DNA from: an uncultured Clostridia bacterium
Lineage (GTDB): Bacteria; Bacillota; Clostridia; Oscillospirales; Acutalibacteraceae
Reading direction: 5' to 3'
Assembly (NCBI GenBank): GCA_944380885.1
Contig: CALWIZ010000001.1
Span: 124,001-188,000 of the forward strand
DNA: 64,000 nucleotides
Under the pieces are notes generated by a model that was not told the DNA's origin, searched no databases, and saw only the letters and a list, made by a program, of their open reading frames with translations. Position numbers and translations under genes: made by a program. Shown piece by piece: positions 49,681-59,010 of this stretch (position 1 is the first letter of the stretch; each line of letters opens with the position of its first letter).

Positions 49681-50688
49681 TTATAGGTAATCTATCGGAA
49701 GCGTTGCCGCGGCGTTCAGAGAAGTGTCGGCAGTGTTGCCGTCAAGAAATTCATAATAGCCCTGCACGCCTACCATCGCGGCATTGTCACCGCAGTATTT
49801 AAGCTCCGGATAATAAAGCTTTATGCCGAGTTTTCCGCACTCCTCCGACATACGTGAGCGTAGTTCGCTGTTAGCGGAAACTCCGCCGGCGACCGCTACA
49901 GTTTTATAGCCGAATTTTAAAGCAGCTTTCAGGGTGTTGTCAATCAGCATATCGCAGACCCTCTGCCGCACCGTGGCGCAGAGCACCGGCACATCGACCG
50001 TTCCGCCCTTCTGGGCGGTGTTGTTTACAAGATTCATAACCGCGGTTTTAAGTCCCGAAAAGCTGAAATCAAACTCTCCGCCGGAAACGTGAGGGTGGGG
50101 AAGAGGATACCTTTGGCAGTCCGCCTGCGTGGCGATTCTGTCGAGCGTTACGCCTCCCGGATATTCAAGACCGAGCGCCCTTGCCGTCTTGTCAAAGCAC
50201 TCGCCGGCGGCGTCGTCTCTTGTACCTCCTAAAATGCTGAATTTGGTATAATCCTTGACCTCCGCGATAACCGTGTTGCCGCCTGATACCAGCAGACAGA
50301 GAAACGGCGGCTTAAGATCGGGGTTCGTAATGTAGTTTGCCGCGATATGGGAGCGCAGATGGTGCACCGGTATAAGCGGTTTTCCGAGCGAAAGCGCAAG
50401 CCCCTTGGCAAAATTCACTCCCACAAGAAGCGCGCCGATAAGCCCCGGGGCGAAGGTGACCGCTACCGCGTCTATATCGTCATAGGTCAATCCGGCTTTT
50501 TCGAGCGCTTCGGCGCATACCGCCGAAATAGCCTCGGTATGCCTTCTTGACGCGATTTCCGGCACCACTCCGCCGTATATTCTGTGCTCTGCTATCTGGG
50601 TAGCGACTATATTTGAAAGAACTTTCCGCTCCTCGGTCACCGCCGCGGCGGTCTCGTCACAGGAGCTTTCAATGCTCAGAATCTTCAT
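49681..50688 (-). CDS. tsaD: tRNA N6-adenosine threonylcarbamoyltransferase TsaD
   Basis: 335 aa ASKHA-fold enzyme that, with TsaB and TsaE, makes t6A37 in tRNAs that read ANN codons. Metal-binding histidines occur in VHHLRSHIAANY (about residues 107-118). ESSCDETAAAV starts the protein, and LLVSGGNTVIAEVKDY and VAGGVSANSELRSRM follow. The start is uncertain: ATG 50688 is favoured, overlapping the upstream fusion gene's end; a TTG four codons earlier is possible. tsaB/tsaE are not in the window. Confidence 0.95.
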   Translation of the reverse strand: MKILSIESSCDETAAAVTEERKVLSNIVATQIAEHRIYGGVVPEIASRRHTEAISAVCAEALEKAGLTYDDIDAVAVTFAPGLIGALLVGVNFAKGLALSLGKPLIPVHHLRSHIAANYITNPDLKPPFLCLLVSGGNTVIAEVKDYTKFSILGGTRDDAAGECFDKTARALGLEYPGGVTLDRIATQADCQRYPLPHPHVSGGEFDFSFSGLKTAVMNLVNNTAQKGGTVDVPVLCATVRQRVCDMLIDNTLKAALKFGYKTVAVAGGVSANSELRSRMSEECGKLGIKLYYPELKYCGDNAAMVGVQGYYEFLDGNTADTSLNAAATLPIDYL

Positions 50689-51541
50689 CTGGATAATCAA
50701 ACCTCTTTGTCATAATAAGCGCGTCCTCGCGCGGATTTCTGTAAAAATCCTTTCTTCTGCCCTCGGTAATAAATCCGAGCTTCTGATACAGCGAAACGGC
50801 GGCGGAATTAGATACCCTTACCTCAAGCGACACAAAGCGCAGCTTTTCTTCCCCTGCAAATTCAAATACACGCTTTAAAAGCGCGGTTCCGGCGCCCTGC
50901 CTGCGGTAAGCCGGATAAACCGCCACATTTGTGATATAACCTTCGTCTATTACCGGTTTTATGCCGATATAGCCTATTATATGCCTGTCGTTTTCGGCTA
51001 CGAAGAACCTTGTGCCGCTTCTGTACGATTCGATAAGTCCCTCCGCCGACCAAGGCTCGGAAAAACATATTTTTTCAAGCTTTGCTATCGGCGCTATGTG
51101 CTTTTCGGTTATCGGAACTATACGGAAGTTGCCGAAAAAGCCTTCCTCGCAGAGCTTATCTACCGCCCTGAAGATTTCGTCGCGGCAATTACGGTAGACC
51201 TCGGGACTGCCGCCGAACGGGTCGGATATTCCCCCGCCCAGTACCGAGAGCTTAAAGGTGGGAACGCCCGCCTGCGCGAGCGCCGCAGCGTGGGAGCGGG
51301 AAAGACAGATTATTTTGTCCGCCTTATCTATATCGGCATCGGTCACCTGACGTGAGATGTGACCGCTTATATCAATGCCGGCTTCCGCCATAACAGCTTT
51401 TGAATTTTCACTTACGGGCGACCCGTCCGCCGCGAGCCCGCGGCTTTGCGCCGTAACTCCGTAGAGATTTTTTGAATTAAGGTACCCCTCCGCCATGGGA
51501 CTGCGGCAGGTGTTTCCGGTACATATAAAAAGTATATTCAT
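50669..51541 (-). CDS. Fusion: low-molecular-weight protein tyrosine phosphatase + RimI acetyltransferase
   Basis: 290 aa with two clear domains in one frame. Residues 1 to about 135 form an LMW phosphatase: the active-site loop CTGNTCRSPMAEGYL (Cx5R, Cys at residue 7) and the SDPFGGSPEVY loop with the general-acid Asp. Residues about 140-285 form a GNAT domain of the RimI type: FSEPWSAEGLIESY, GYITNVAVYPAYRRQGAGTA (acetyl-CoA site) and LEVRVSNSAAVSLYQKLGF. LMW phosphatases dephosphorylate Tyr or Arg; RimI acetylates ribosomal protein S18 or other N-termini. The gene lies between polA and tsaD, as rimI usually does next to tsaD. ATG 51541 overlaps the polA stop by one base. Confidence 0.93.
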   Translation of the reverse strand: MNILFICTGNTCRSPMAEGYLNSKNLYGVTAQSRGLAADGSPVSENSKAVMAEAGIDISGHISRQVTDADIDKADKIICLSRSHAAALAQAGVPTFKLSVLGGGISDPFGGSPEVYRNCRDEIFRAVDKLCEEGFFGNFRIVPITEKHIAPIAKLEKICFSEPWSAEGLIESYRSGTRFFVAENDRHIIGYIGIKPVIDEGYITNVAVYPAYRRQGAGTALLKRVFEFAGEEKLRFVSLEVRVSNSAAVSLYQKLGFITEGRRKDFYRNPREDALIMTKRFDYPDEDSEH

Positions 51542-54072
51542 TATTCCTTTGCCTCAAGCCAGTTTTTTCCGGAGTGCGCCTCCGCTGTGAGCCTTACGGC
51601 AAGATGTGCCGCGTTTTCCATTTCGTTTTCAAGCAGGGCGCATACTCCTGCGCTGTCAGCCTCGTCACACTCCACAATAAGCTCATCGTGCACCTGTAAA
51701 ATCAGCTTTGCGGTCGGATATTTTTCGGAAAGGCTTCTGTATACGTTTATCATTGCCTTTTTTATTATGTCCGCCGCGGTGCCCTGTATCGGCGCGTTTC
51801 TCGCCACCCGCTCGCCGAACGCGCGCAGATTTCCGTTTGAGTTTGAAAGCTCGGGCAGCCAGCGCCGTCTGCCGTAAAGGGTTGTCACGTATCCGTCACG
51901 CTTGGCGGCGCTTATGGTGTTTTCCATATATGCCGCGACCGACGGATAACCGGCGAGATAATTTTTTATATATCTGTCCGCCTCAGCGCGTGAAACACCT
52001 ATGTCTTTTGAGAGCGAAAAAGCGCCTATGCCGTAAACAATTCCGAAATTGACCGCCTTTGCCCGGCTTCTTAATTCCGGAGTTATCATACTGGCAGGCA
52101 TACCGAAAACCTGCGCCGCCGTAGCCGTGTGAATGTCCGCTCCGCTTGAAAACGCCGCAATCATATTTTTGTCGTTCGCTATGCTCGCGAGCACACGCAG
52201 CTCAATCTGCGAATAGTCGGCGTCGCACAGCACCCTGCCGTCAGGTGCGGTAAAGTATTCGCGCAGCCGCCTGCCCTCCGACGTGCGGACGGGAATGTTC
52301 TGAAGGTTAGGCTCAAGCGAGCTTATTCTTCCTGTTCTCGTTTCGGTCTGGTTGAAGGTTGAGTGTATTCTGCCGTCCTCGGCGACACATTCGCGCAGTC
52401 CGTCCGCGTATGTTGATTTCAGCTTCGCAAGCTGCCTGTATTCAAGCAGCAGACCGACCGCCGGATGGGCATAACGCAGTTCCTCAAGCACTTCCGCTCC
52501 CGTGCTGTAACCGCTTTTTGTCTTCTTTTTTGCCGGAAGGCCCAGCTTTTCAAAAAGCGCAGTGCCGAGCTGCTTCGGTGAGTTAAGGTTGAACTCATAC
52601 CCGACCAGCGAGTATATTTCGTTTTCTATTTTTTCTATTCTGCCCTTAAGCTCCTCAGAGAGATTTTCAAGACCTTTTATGTCAACAAGAAAGCCGCAAA
52701 GCTCCATACTCGCCAGCACGCGCGCCAGAGGCAGCTCTATTTCGTCAAACAGCTTACGCTGATTTGTAGCCTCAAGCTCTTTTGCGAGGGTATCGCAGCA
52801 AATAGAGAAAAGACAGGCGTTTTTTAGAAAATCGTTGCTTTCTCCGGATATTTCCGCGGAGCCTGAGGTGTATTCCTGTAAAAGCCGCTCCGCCGAATAT
52901 GAGGAGGCGGACGGGTTGCAGAGATATGCCGCCAGCATGGCGTCGAACACAACGCCGCTTAAATCGCCGTATTTTTTATAAAGATTTTTGCTGTCGTACA
53001 CACGCTTTTTGACTTTTCCGTCAGCCAAAACTGCCGACGCGGTTTTTTCGTCAGCCGAAAAAACGGTGAGCCCTGTCACAATCGCGCAGGCGCCGTTCTC
53101 AAAATAAATATCGGCGGTATCTCCGGCTTTAAGCGGCAATTCAGCCGCGACAGTGAAATTCTCGGTTTTTTCGGCGCTGCCCTGAGCCGCCGCCGAGCTG
53201 TCCGGCGTAATGCCCATTTTTTTCATCAGTCCGAAAAACTCAAGCTCGGTCATAAGGCGGGCAAGTCCGGCGGTGTTACGGCTTTTAAGCGCGTAATCGG
53301 CGGGATTCGTGCTTATAGGCACGCTTTTGCAAATGGTGCCGAGCTCGCGGCTTAAAAACGCGCTTTCCTTTCCTTCGCCCAGTTTTTTGCGGACACTTTC
53401 CTTTATGTCGAGCGTGTCGAGATTTTCATATATATAGTCAATGCTGTGAAATCTTGTTATAAGGTCGGTCGCGGTCTTTTCGCCAACTCCGGCGACGCCG
53501 GGAATATTGTCCGAACTGTCTCCCATAAGGCTTTTGAGCTCTATCATTTCGGGAGGGGTAAGACCGTATTTTTCCAAAAGCGCCGCCTTGTCGTATATTA
53601 TTATTTCGGGCTTGCCCATTTTGGTGGCGGCAAGCAGCACCCTTGTATTGTCTGAAATAAGCTGGAGCGAGTCACGGTCGCCGGTGGCGATAACGCAGCT
53701 GTCTCCGCTTTTCTCGCAGCTTGCGGCAAGCGTGCCTAAAATATCGTCCGCCTCGTAGCCCGCGCATTCTACGCAGACGCAGCCGGCAAGCCGCAGCCAT
53801 TCCTTCATTATCGGAAGCTGCGAGGCAAGCTCGTCGGGCATGCCTTTTCTGCCCGCCTTGTATTCGGCGTACTTTTTATGCCTGAAGGTAGGGGCTTTAA
53901 GGTCGAATGCAACGACGATACCGTCCGGCTTTTCGGAGTCGGACAGTTTATTTAAAATATTTATAAAACCGTATACGGCGTTTGTATATCTGCCGTCCTT
54001 TGTGGTGAGCAGCTTTATGCCGTAAAAAGCGCGGTTTATTATGCTGTTTCCGTCTATTGCGAGCAGCTTCAA
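51541..54072 (-). CDS. polA: DNA polymerase I
   Basis: 843 aa. N-terminal 5'-3' exonuclease (about residues 1-270; LLAIDGNSIINRAFYGI, YEADDILGTLA and GDSSDNIPGVAGVGEKTA). A degenerate 3'-5' exonuclease-like region follows (about 300-470), without an obvious DxE catalytic motif, as in other Firmicutes. The polymerase domain (about 480-843) has motif A DADYSQIELRVLA, O-helix RAKAVNFGIVYGIGAFSL and motif C QVHDELIVEC. TTG 54072 behind GGAGG is the start. Repairs and processes Okazaki fragments. Confidence 0.96.
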   Translation of the reverse strand: MKLLAIDGNSIINRAFYGIKLLTTKDGRYTNAVYGFINILNKLSDSEKPDGIVVAFDLKAPTFRHKKYAEYKAGRKGMPDELASQLPIMKEWLRLAGCVCVECAGYEADDILGTLAASCEKSGDSCVIATGDRDSLQLISDNTRVLLAATKMGKPEIIIYDKAALLEKYGLTPPEMIELKSLMGDSSDNIPGVAGVGEKTATDLITRFHSIDYIYENLDTLDIKESVRKKLGEGKESAFLSRELGTICKSVPISTNPADYALKSRNTAGLARLMTELEFFGLMKKMGITPDSSAAAQGSAEKTENFTVAAELPLKAGDTADIYFENGACAIVTGLTVFSADEKTASAVLADGKVKKRVYDSKNLYKKYGDLSGVVFDAMLAAYLCNPSASSYSAERLLQEYTSGSAEISGESNDFLKNACLFSICCDTLAKELEATNQRKLFDEIELPLARVLASMELCGFLVDIKGLENLSEELKGRIEKIENEIYSLVGYEFNLNSPKQLGTALFEKLGLPAKKKTKSGYSTGAEVLEELRYAHPAVGLLLEYRQLAKLKSTYADGLRECVAEDGRIHSTFNQTETRTGRISSLEPNLQNIPVRTSEGRRLREYFTAPDGRVLCDADYSQIELRVLASIANDKNMIAAFSSGADIHTATAAQVFGMPASMITPELRSRAKAVNFGIVYGIGAFSLSKDIGVSRAEADRYIKNYLAGYPSVAAYMENTISAAKRDGYVTTLYGRRRWLPELSNSNGNLRAFGERVARNAPIQGTAADIIKKAMINVYRSLSEKYPTAKLILQVHDELIVECDEADSAGVCALLENEMENAAHLAVRLTAEAHSGKNWLEAKE

Positions 54073-54153
54073 AATATAACCTCCAGTAATTCGGACATAT
54101 ATAATTAAGTATACCATTTTTTACTTTATATGTCATCATTTTTTTAAAAAAAT

Positions 54154-54182
54154 TTGACTATTGTTTACATTTGGGCTATAAT
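54154..54182 (+). promoter_or_regulatory. Promoter of dusB predicting a leaderless transcript
   Basis: TTGACT (54154-54159), 17-base spacer, TATAAT (54177-54182). The expected start, seven bases after the last T, is base 54189, the A of the dusB ATG. Confidence 0.8.
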
Positions 54183-54188
54183 CGGCTT

Positions 54189-55157
54189 ATGAAAATAGGA
54201 AATGTTGAAATCAAAGGATACGCGGGTTTAGCTCCCATGGCGGGCGTTGCGGACCGCGCGATGAGAGAAATATGCAGGGAATACGGCGCGGCGTTCACCG
54301 TAGGGGAGCTTACAAGCTCAAGGGGTATTACTCTGGGGGACAAAAAGTCGGCCCAGCTGCTTTCGTGCAGCGGCGCTGAAAGACCCTTTGCCTCACAGCT
54401 TTTCGGAAGCAACCCGCAGATAATGGCTCAGGCGGCAAAAAAGGCGCTCCTGTTTTCTCCCGATTTTATTGATATAAATATGGGCTGTCCCGCGCCTAAG
54501 GTGGCGGGAAACGGCGGCGGAAGCGCCCTTATGAGGGAGCCGGAGCTTGCCGCGCGAATAGTGCGGGCTGTGGCAGAGGCGGTAAACGTGCCGGTCACGG
54601 TCAAAATGCGGACGGGGTATGACAATGAAAACATAAACGCGCCCGAGCTTGCTAAAATGTGCGAGGACGCCGGAGCGGCGGCGATAACCGTACACGGCAG
54701 GACAAGACCGCAGATGTACGCTCCCGGTGTGGATTATAAAACAATAGAAAAGGTCAAGCGTTCGGTTTCGGTTCCGGTAATAGGAAACGGCGATGTGACT
54801 GACGGAAAAAGCGCGAGGTATATGTATGAGGCGACCGGCTGCGATTTTGTGTCGGTCGGCAGGGCGGCAGAGGGGAACCCGTTTGTTTTCGCTGAGATAA
54901 ACGCTTTTTTAAGCGGAGAAAGCTATACTCCTCCGACACTTGAGGGGCGTTTTTCCGTAATGATGCGGCAGATAGGCCTTATGATGAAATATAAGGACCC
55001 GCATATAGCCCTGCTTGAGTCAAGAAAGCATACGGCGTGGTATATGAGGGGACTTGAGGGCGCTGCGGCGCTGCGGCGTATGTGCGGTGAAATAAAAAGT
55101 ATCGCGGATATTGAGGCAATATGCGAAAAAGCACTTGAACAGAACAGAAATTTATGA
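54189..55157 (+). CDS. dusB: tRNA dihydrouridine synthase DusB-like
   Basis: 322 aa FMN-dependent enzyme that reduces uridines in tRNA D-loops. GYAGLAPMAGVADRAMREIC opens the TIM barrel, the catalytic cysteine lies in NMGCPAPKVAGNGGGSAL (about residues 97-114), and VTVHGRTRPQMY and IGNGDVTDG complete the FMN site. The ATG at 54189 has no ribosome binding site within 15 bases; a TTG at 54171 in the same frame lies inside the promoter and is unlikely. It starts the plus-strand pair dusB-yebC. Confidence 0.95.
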   Translation: MKIGNVEIKGYAGLAPMAGVADRAMREICREYGAAFTVGELTSSRGITLGDKKSAQLLSCSGAERPFASQLFGSNPQIMAQAAKKALLFSPDFIDINMGCPAPKVAGNGGGSALMREPELAARIVRAVAEAVNVPVTVKMRTGYDNENINAPELAKMCEDAGAAAITVHGRTRPQMYAPGVDYKTIEKVKRSVSVPVIGNGDVTDGKSARYMYEATGCDFVSVGRAAEGNPFVFAEINAFLSGESYTPPTLEGRFSVMMRQIGLMMKYKDPHIALLESRKHTAWYMRGLEGAAALRRMCGEIKSIADIEAICEKALEQNRNL

Positions 55158-55194
55158 TAAAATTATTTGGTTGAATTGAAAGGATTGATAATAA

Positions 55195-55929
55195 ATGTCA
55201 GGACATTCCAAGTGGAATAACATCAAGCGCAAAAAGGAAAAGACCGACGCCGCAAAGGCAAAGGTATTCACTAAAATAGGAAGAGAAATTTCGGTTATAG
55301 TAAAAACCGGAGGAGCAAACCCGAACGAGAACAGCAAGCTGAAAGACGCTATCGCCAAAGCCAAGGCGGCTAATGTTCCGAATGAGAATATTGAGCGTAT
55401 AATCAAAAAAGCCGCGGGAGACGGCGAGGCTAACAATTACGAGGAGCTTGTATACGAGGGCTACGGCCCGTCGGGCGTGGCGGTAGTTGTCGAGACGCTT
55501 ACCGACAACCGCAACCGCACCGCGGGAGAAATGCGCCATTACTTTGACAAGTGCGGCGGAAATCTCGGTCAGTCAGGCTCGGTTATGTTTATGTTCGACC
55601 GCAAGGGTCTTATCCGAATTGAGGCGGAGGGACTTGAGGAAGACACGGTTATGGAGGACGCGCTTGACGCGGGAGCGGACGATTTCAATTTTGACGGCGA
55701 TGTGTTTGAGATTTCGACCGATCCAAATTCGCTCGGCAGGGTGCGTGACGCGCTTGAGGGCAAGGGCTACAGCTTTCTTTCCGCGGAGGTTGAGTATGTG
55801 CCGCAGACCATGGCGACGATTGACGATGAGGAAAGCGCCGCCAAAATGGAAAAGCTCATTGATATGCTTGAGGAAAACGACGATGTTCAGGCGGTATGGC
55901 ATAACTGGGATATGCCGGACGATGAATAA
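55195..55929 (+). CDS. YebC/PmpR family transcriptional regulator or translation factor
   Basis: 244 aa with the standard opening SGHSKWNNIKRKKEKTDAAK and the acidic, three-domain YebC fold (domain with GYGPSGVAVVVETLTDNRNR at about residues 88-107). Family members bind DNA, and recent work links some to translation of proline-rich stretches. ATG 55195 behind AAAGG. Closed by a terminator at 55957. Confidence 0.95.
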   Translation: MSGHSKWNNIKRKKEKTDAAKAKVFTKIGREISVIVKTGGANPNENSKLKDAIAKAKAANVPNENIERIIKKAAGDGEANNYEELVYEGYGPSGVAVVVETLTDNRNRTAGEMRHYFDKCGGNLGQSGSVMFMFDRKGLIRIEAEGLEEDTVMEDALDAGADDFNFDGDVFEISTDPNSLGRVRDALEGKGYSFLSAEVEYVPQTMATIDDEESAAKMEKLIDMLEENDDVQAVWHNWDMPDDE

Positions 55930-55956
55930 TTGATGAATAATCACGGAAGTACACTG

Positions 55957-55984
55957 AAAGGGAAAGCGCGGCTTTCCCTTTTTA
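55957..55984 (+). terminator. Terminator after yebC
   Basis: AAAGGGAAAGC (55957-55967)/GCTTTCCCTTT (55971-55981) with 3-base loop and T-run. Confidence 0.9.
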
Positions 55985-56006
55985 CTTTATGTTTACAAAA
56001 TGGAAA

Positions 56007-56035
56007 TTGAAATATATATGCCTTTCTGTTAAAAT
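56007..56035 (+). promoter_or_regulatory. Promoter of the esterase-acyltransferase gene
   Basis: TTGAAA (56007-56012), 17-base spacer, TAAAAT (56030-56035). Confidence 0.72.
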
Positions 56036-56061
56036 ATACTTGTTGAAAGGATATGAGGCAA

Positions 56062-58269
56062 ATGGCGATAAGCAGGGCTACAAAAGCGGCGCTCAAGGCT
56101 CTTTCTTATCCGGATCCGGATATAAAGAAATCGTACAGGATTGTCCGAAGGATTGAGAAACTGACCGCCGGACGGGCAAAAAGCTCCAAAACCTGCAAAA
56201 TCGAAAACAAATATGTAACGCGCGGCGATTATAATATACCCGTGCGTATTTTCACGCACAGGCAGACCGCTCCCAAAGGAGTTATCCTGTTCTTCCACGG
56301 CGGCGGCTGGGTCAACGGAAATATCGACACATATAATTCCGTATGTATGGATATATGCGAAATTCTCGAACGCACGGTAGTTTCGGTCGATTACAGGCGC
56401 GCTCCCGAATATAAATTCCCGACAGCCCCCGAGGACTGCTATGCTGTGGCGCAAAAGCTATTTTCAGGCGAGCTGGTTTCAGGCTTCCTGCCGGAGGATA
56501 TTATACTGATGGGCGACAGCGCCGGAGGCAACCTTGCGGCGGCGGTTTCGCTTATGGCGCGCGACAGGGGAGAATTTTGCCCCAAGCGGCAGATACTCAT
56601 ATATCCGTCGGTTTACAATGACCATTCCGAAAACTCGCCTTTTGAGTCAGTGAGGGAAAACGGTACGGATTATCTTTTGACTTCAAACCGGATTACAGGT
56701 TATACCGAGCTTTATATATCCGATAAAAGCGACCTTAGTAATCCGTATTTCGCGCCGCTGCTGGCGGAAGACCTGCACGGTCAGCCGGATACCCTTATTA
56801 TAACGGCGCAGTTCTGTCCGCTTCGTGACGAGGGCGAGGAGTACGGCAGGCGGTTGTCTGACGCGGGAAACAATGTTTCGGTTTACAGAATGCCCGACGC
56901 GCTGCACGGATATTTTACCCTGCCTGTTAAATTCAGACCGCAGAAACGTACATACGCGGTGATAAGACGGTTTTTAGGCGACGACCGCATTTCAGACAAC
57001 AGCGCGAAAAGCTGGATAAAGCTCGACAACGCGGCTAAAATCTTTCCGCCTACAACCTCGAAAAAGGACGCGCGGGTCTTCCGCTTTTTCTGCGAGACGG
57101 CGGAACCTGTCGATAAAAGGGCGCTTCAGTCCGCACTTGACGAGGTTATGAAAATGTTTCCTTTTTACCGTTCAATCCTTAAAAAGGGAATATTCTGGTA
57201 CTATTTTGAGAGCAGCGATATAAGGCCTGAGGTGCGTGAGGAATACAAGGAGCCATGCTCTGAGCTGTTCGACATAAACCGCAAGGATCTGCTTTTTGAG
57301 GTAACATATTATAAAAACAGGGTAAATTTTGAGGTTTATCACGCGCTGGCGGACGGCGGCGGAGCGGCAAAATTTTTCCAGACCCTTATGGCGCTTTATG
57401 TAAAAAGGGCGCATTACAGGGAGTTCGACGATATAGAAACGACCGATTACGACGCTTCGGCGGCGGAACGCAAGGACGACAGCTTTTTTAAATATTACAA
57501 CAAGCGCGAGGCGTCGGGGGTCAGCTTTCCTAAGCGTGCATACCATATAAGGGGAGAACGGCTCTCGAAGCATCCTATCGGGGTTATCGAAGGTGAAATA
57601 TCGGTAAAAACACTGCTTGAAAAGGCGCACGGCTACAACGCCACCGTAACGGCATTTGTCACCGCGGTGCTGCTTAAGGCGATAGGCGAGGGAATGCCGG
57701 TAAGAGAACGCGGCAGGAAGGTCATAATAAACGTGCCTGTGGATTTAAGGCAGTATTTCGGCTCTAAATCGGCGAGAAACTTTTTCGGTATAATCGATGT
57801 GGAATATGATTTCTCAAAGCAGTCCGACCGCTTTGAGGATATAGTAAAAAGCGTCAGCGAGGGAATGAAGCAGAACCTTGACAGGTCAAAAATAGCCAAA
57901 AGAATGGAAAGCCTCTCAAAAATGGAAAATATCTTTCCGACAAGGGTGCTGCCGGTCTATATCAAGGACCCGGGGCTTAAAATAGCCACATATTTTGCCG
58001 AAAGGGGAGTAACCGCCGCCGTTTCAAATCTCGGAATAATCAAAATGCCGCCGGAAATGAGCGGGTATATAAAGAAATTCGGGGTTCTCTGCTCCACGAA
58101 ACGTATACAGGCGTGTATGTGCTCGTTCGGGGACAGCTTTGTCATAACCTTTACCTCTCCGTTTGCCTCGACCGATATACAGTGTCGCTTTTTCAGAATG
58201 CTGACGTCTATGGGTGCGGACGTGACGATTACCTCAAATCTCGGGAGTGACAGGAATGTTGTACTGTAA
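56062..58269 (+). CDS. Fusion: alpha/beta-hydrolase (HSL-type esterase) + condensation-like alcohol acyltransferase
   Basis: 735 aa. Residues about 60-310 form an HSL-family esterase: oxyanion motif FFHGGGWVNG, nucleophile elbow GDSAGGN, and C-terminal Asp and His (DALHGYF). Residues about 325-735 form a condensation/acetyltransferase-like domain with the catalytic motif HALADGGG (HxxxDG, about residue 433) and the second structural motif near VNVPVDLRQYF-type sequence INVPVDLRQYFGSKSARNFF. Both catalytic sites look intact. Such a pair could build and hydrolyse the same ester, for example on a glycolipid. The next gene (DUF6320) overlaps and is a known neighbour of such acyltransferases. ATG 56062 is favoured; 56053 is possible. 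Confidence 0.88.
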   Translation: MAISRATKAALKALSYPDPDIKKSYRIVRRIEKLTAGRAKSSKTCKIENKYVTRGDYNIPVRIFTHRQTAPKGVILFFHGGGWVNGNIDTYNSVCMDICEILERTVVSVDYRRAPEYKFPTAPEDCYAVAQKLFSGELVSGFLPEDIILMGDSAGGNLAAAVSLMARDRGEFCPKRQILIYPSVYNDHSENSPFESVRENGTDYLLTSNRITGYTELYISDKSDLSNPYFAPLLAEDLHGQPDTLIITAQFCPLRDEGEEYGRRLSDAGNNVSVYRMPDALHGYFTLPVKFRPQKRTYAVIRRFLGDDRISDNSAKSWIKLDNAAKIFPPTTSKKDARVFRFFCETAEPVDKRALQSALDEVMKMFPFYRSILKKGIFWYYFESSDIRPEVREEYKEPCSELFDINRKDLLFEVTYYKNRVNFEVYHALADGGGAAKFFQTLMALYVKRAHYREFDDIETTDYDASAAERKDDSFFKYYNKREASGVSFPKRAYHIRGERLSKHPIGVIEGEISVKTLLEKAHGYNATVTAFVTAVLLKAIGEGMPVRERGRKVIINVPVDLRQYFGSKSARNFFGIIDVEYDFSKQSDRFEDIVKSVSEGMKQNLDRSKIAKRMESLSKMENIFPTRVLPVYIKDPGLKIATYFAERGVTAAVSNLGIIKMPPEMSGYIKKFGVLCSTKRIQACMCSFGDSFVITFTSPFASTDIQCRFFRMLTSMGADVTITSNLGSDRNVVL

Positions 58270-58921
58270 AAAATGCGGAGTCAGCGTTGAGGGCAATCCC
58301 GATTACTGTCCGCTTTGTCAGGGCGAGCTTTCGGGAACCGCTCTTGGCGCTCAGAAATATCCGACAATACCTAAGAAGCCTGACCGTCTGGCTTTCGCGC
58401 TTAAGCTCGCGTTTATGATAACGCTTGCCGCGGTGGTCATATGCGCATTTGTCGATTACTGTATTACCGGCGCGGCTTTCGGCTGGTGGCTTTATGTCGC
58501 AGCGGGAGCGGCAACACTGTGGGTCGCCGCTGCGGTTGCTTTGAAGCTCAGGGGGAATGTGGCGAAAAGCATCTTTTTCACCACGGTGACAGGCGTGCTT
58601 CTTACTTTTCTGTGGGACCTCGGCACCGGATACACCGGCTGGTCGGTCGATTATGTGCTGCCGATTTCGCTTATAGCGGCAATGCTTGCCATGGCGGTGA
58701 CCTCAAGAATACTCAAGCTGCCGATAGAGCAGTATATATATTATATGATTCTTGATATAATTTTCGCGATTGTCCCGCTCATACTTATTCTTACAGGCGC
58801 GGTAACCCTTATACCGCTTTCGCTCGCGAGCGTTGCGGCAAGCGTATTGTCGCTTGCGGCGCTGATAATATTTGAGGGAAGAGCGGTAAAGGCGGAAATA
58901 ATAAGACGTACCCATTTATAG
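58256..58921 (+). CDS. DUF6320 family zinc-ribbon membrane protein
   Basis: 221 aa. Starts MLYCKKCGVSVEGNPDYCPL, giving a four-cysteine zinc ribbon (CKKC and CPLC), followed by six predicted transmembrane helices (from about residue 45 to 210). DUF6320 is uncharacterised but recurs beside alcohol-acyltransferase genes, suggesting a joint function at the membrane. ATG 58256 lies behind GGGAG, inside the preceding gene's last 14 bases; translational coupling is likely. Confidence 0.85.
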   Translation: MLYCKKCGVSVEGNPDYCPLCQGELSGTALGAQKYPTIPKKPDRLAFALKLAFMITLAAVVICAFVDYCITGAAFGWWLYVAAGAATLWVAAAVALKLRGNVAKSIFFTTVTGVLLTFLWDLGTGYTGWSVDYVLPISLIAAMLAMAVTSRILKLPIEQYIYYMILDIIFAIVPLILILTGAVTLIPLSLASVAASVLSLAALIIFEGRAVKAEIIRRTHL

Positions 58922-58934
58922 ATATAGAAAAACG

Positions 58935-58961
58935 CGCGGAAGTATATGGAATACTTCCGCG
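58935..58961 (-). terminator. Terminator downstream of feoB (convergent with DUF6320 gene)
   Basis: CGCGGAAGTAT (58935-58945)/ATACTTCCGCG (58951-58961), 5-base loop. On the minus strand a T5 run follows. About 140 bases past the feoB stop. Confidence 0.8.
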
Positions 58962-59010
58962 TGAGGCTGTTGATATACTTTGAACGGAAAATAAATTATA
59001 TAAACGTAAA

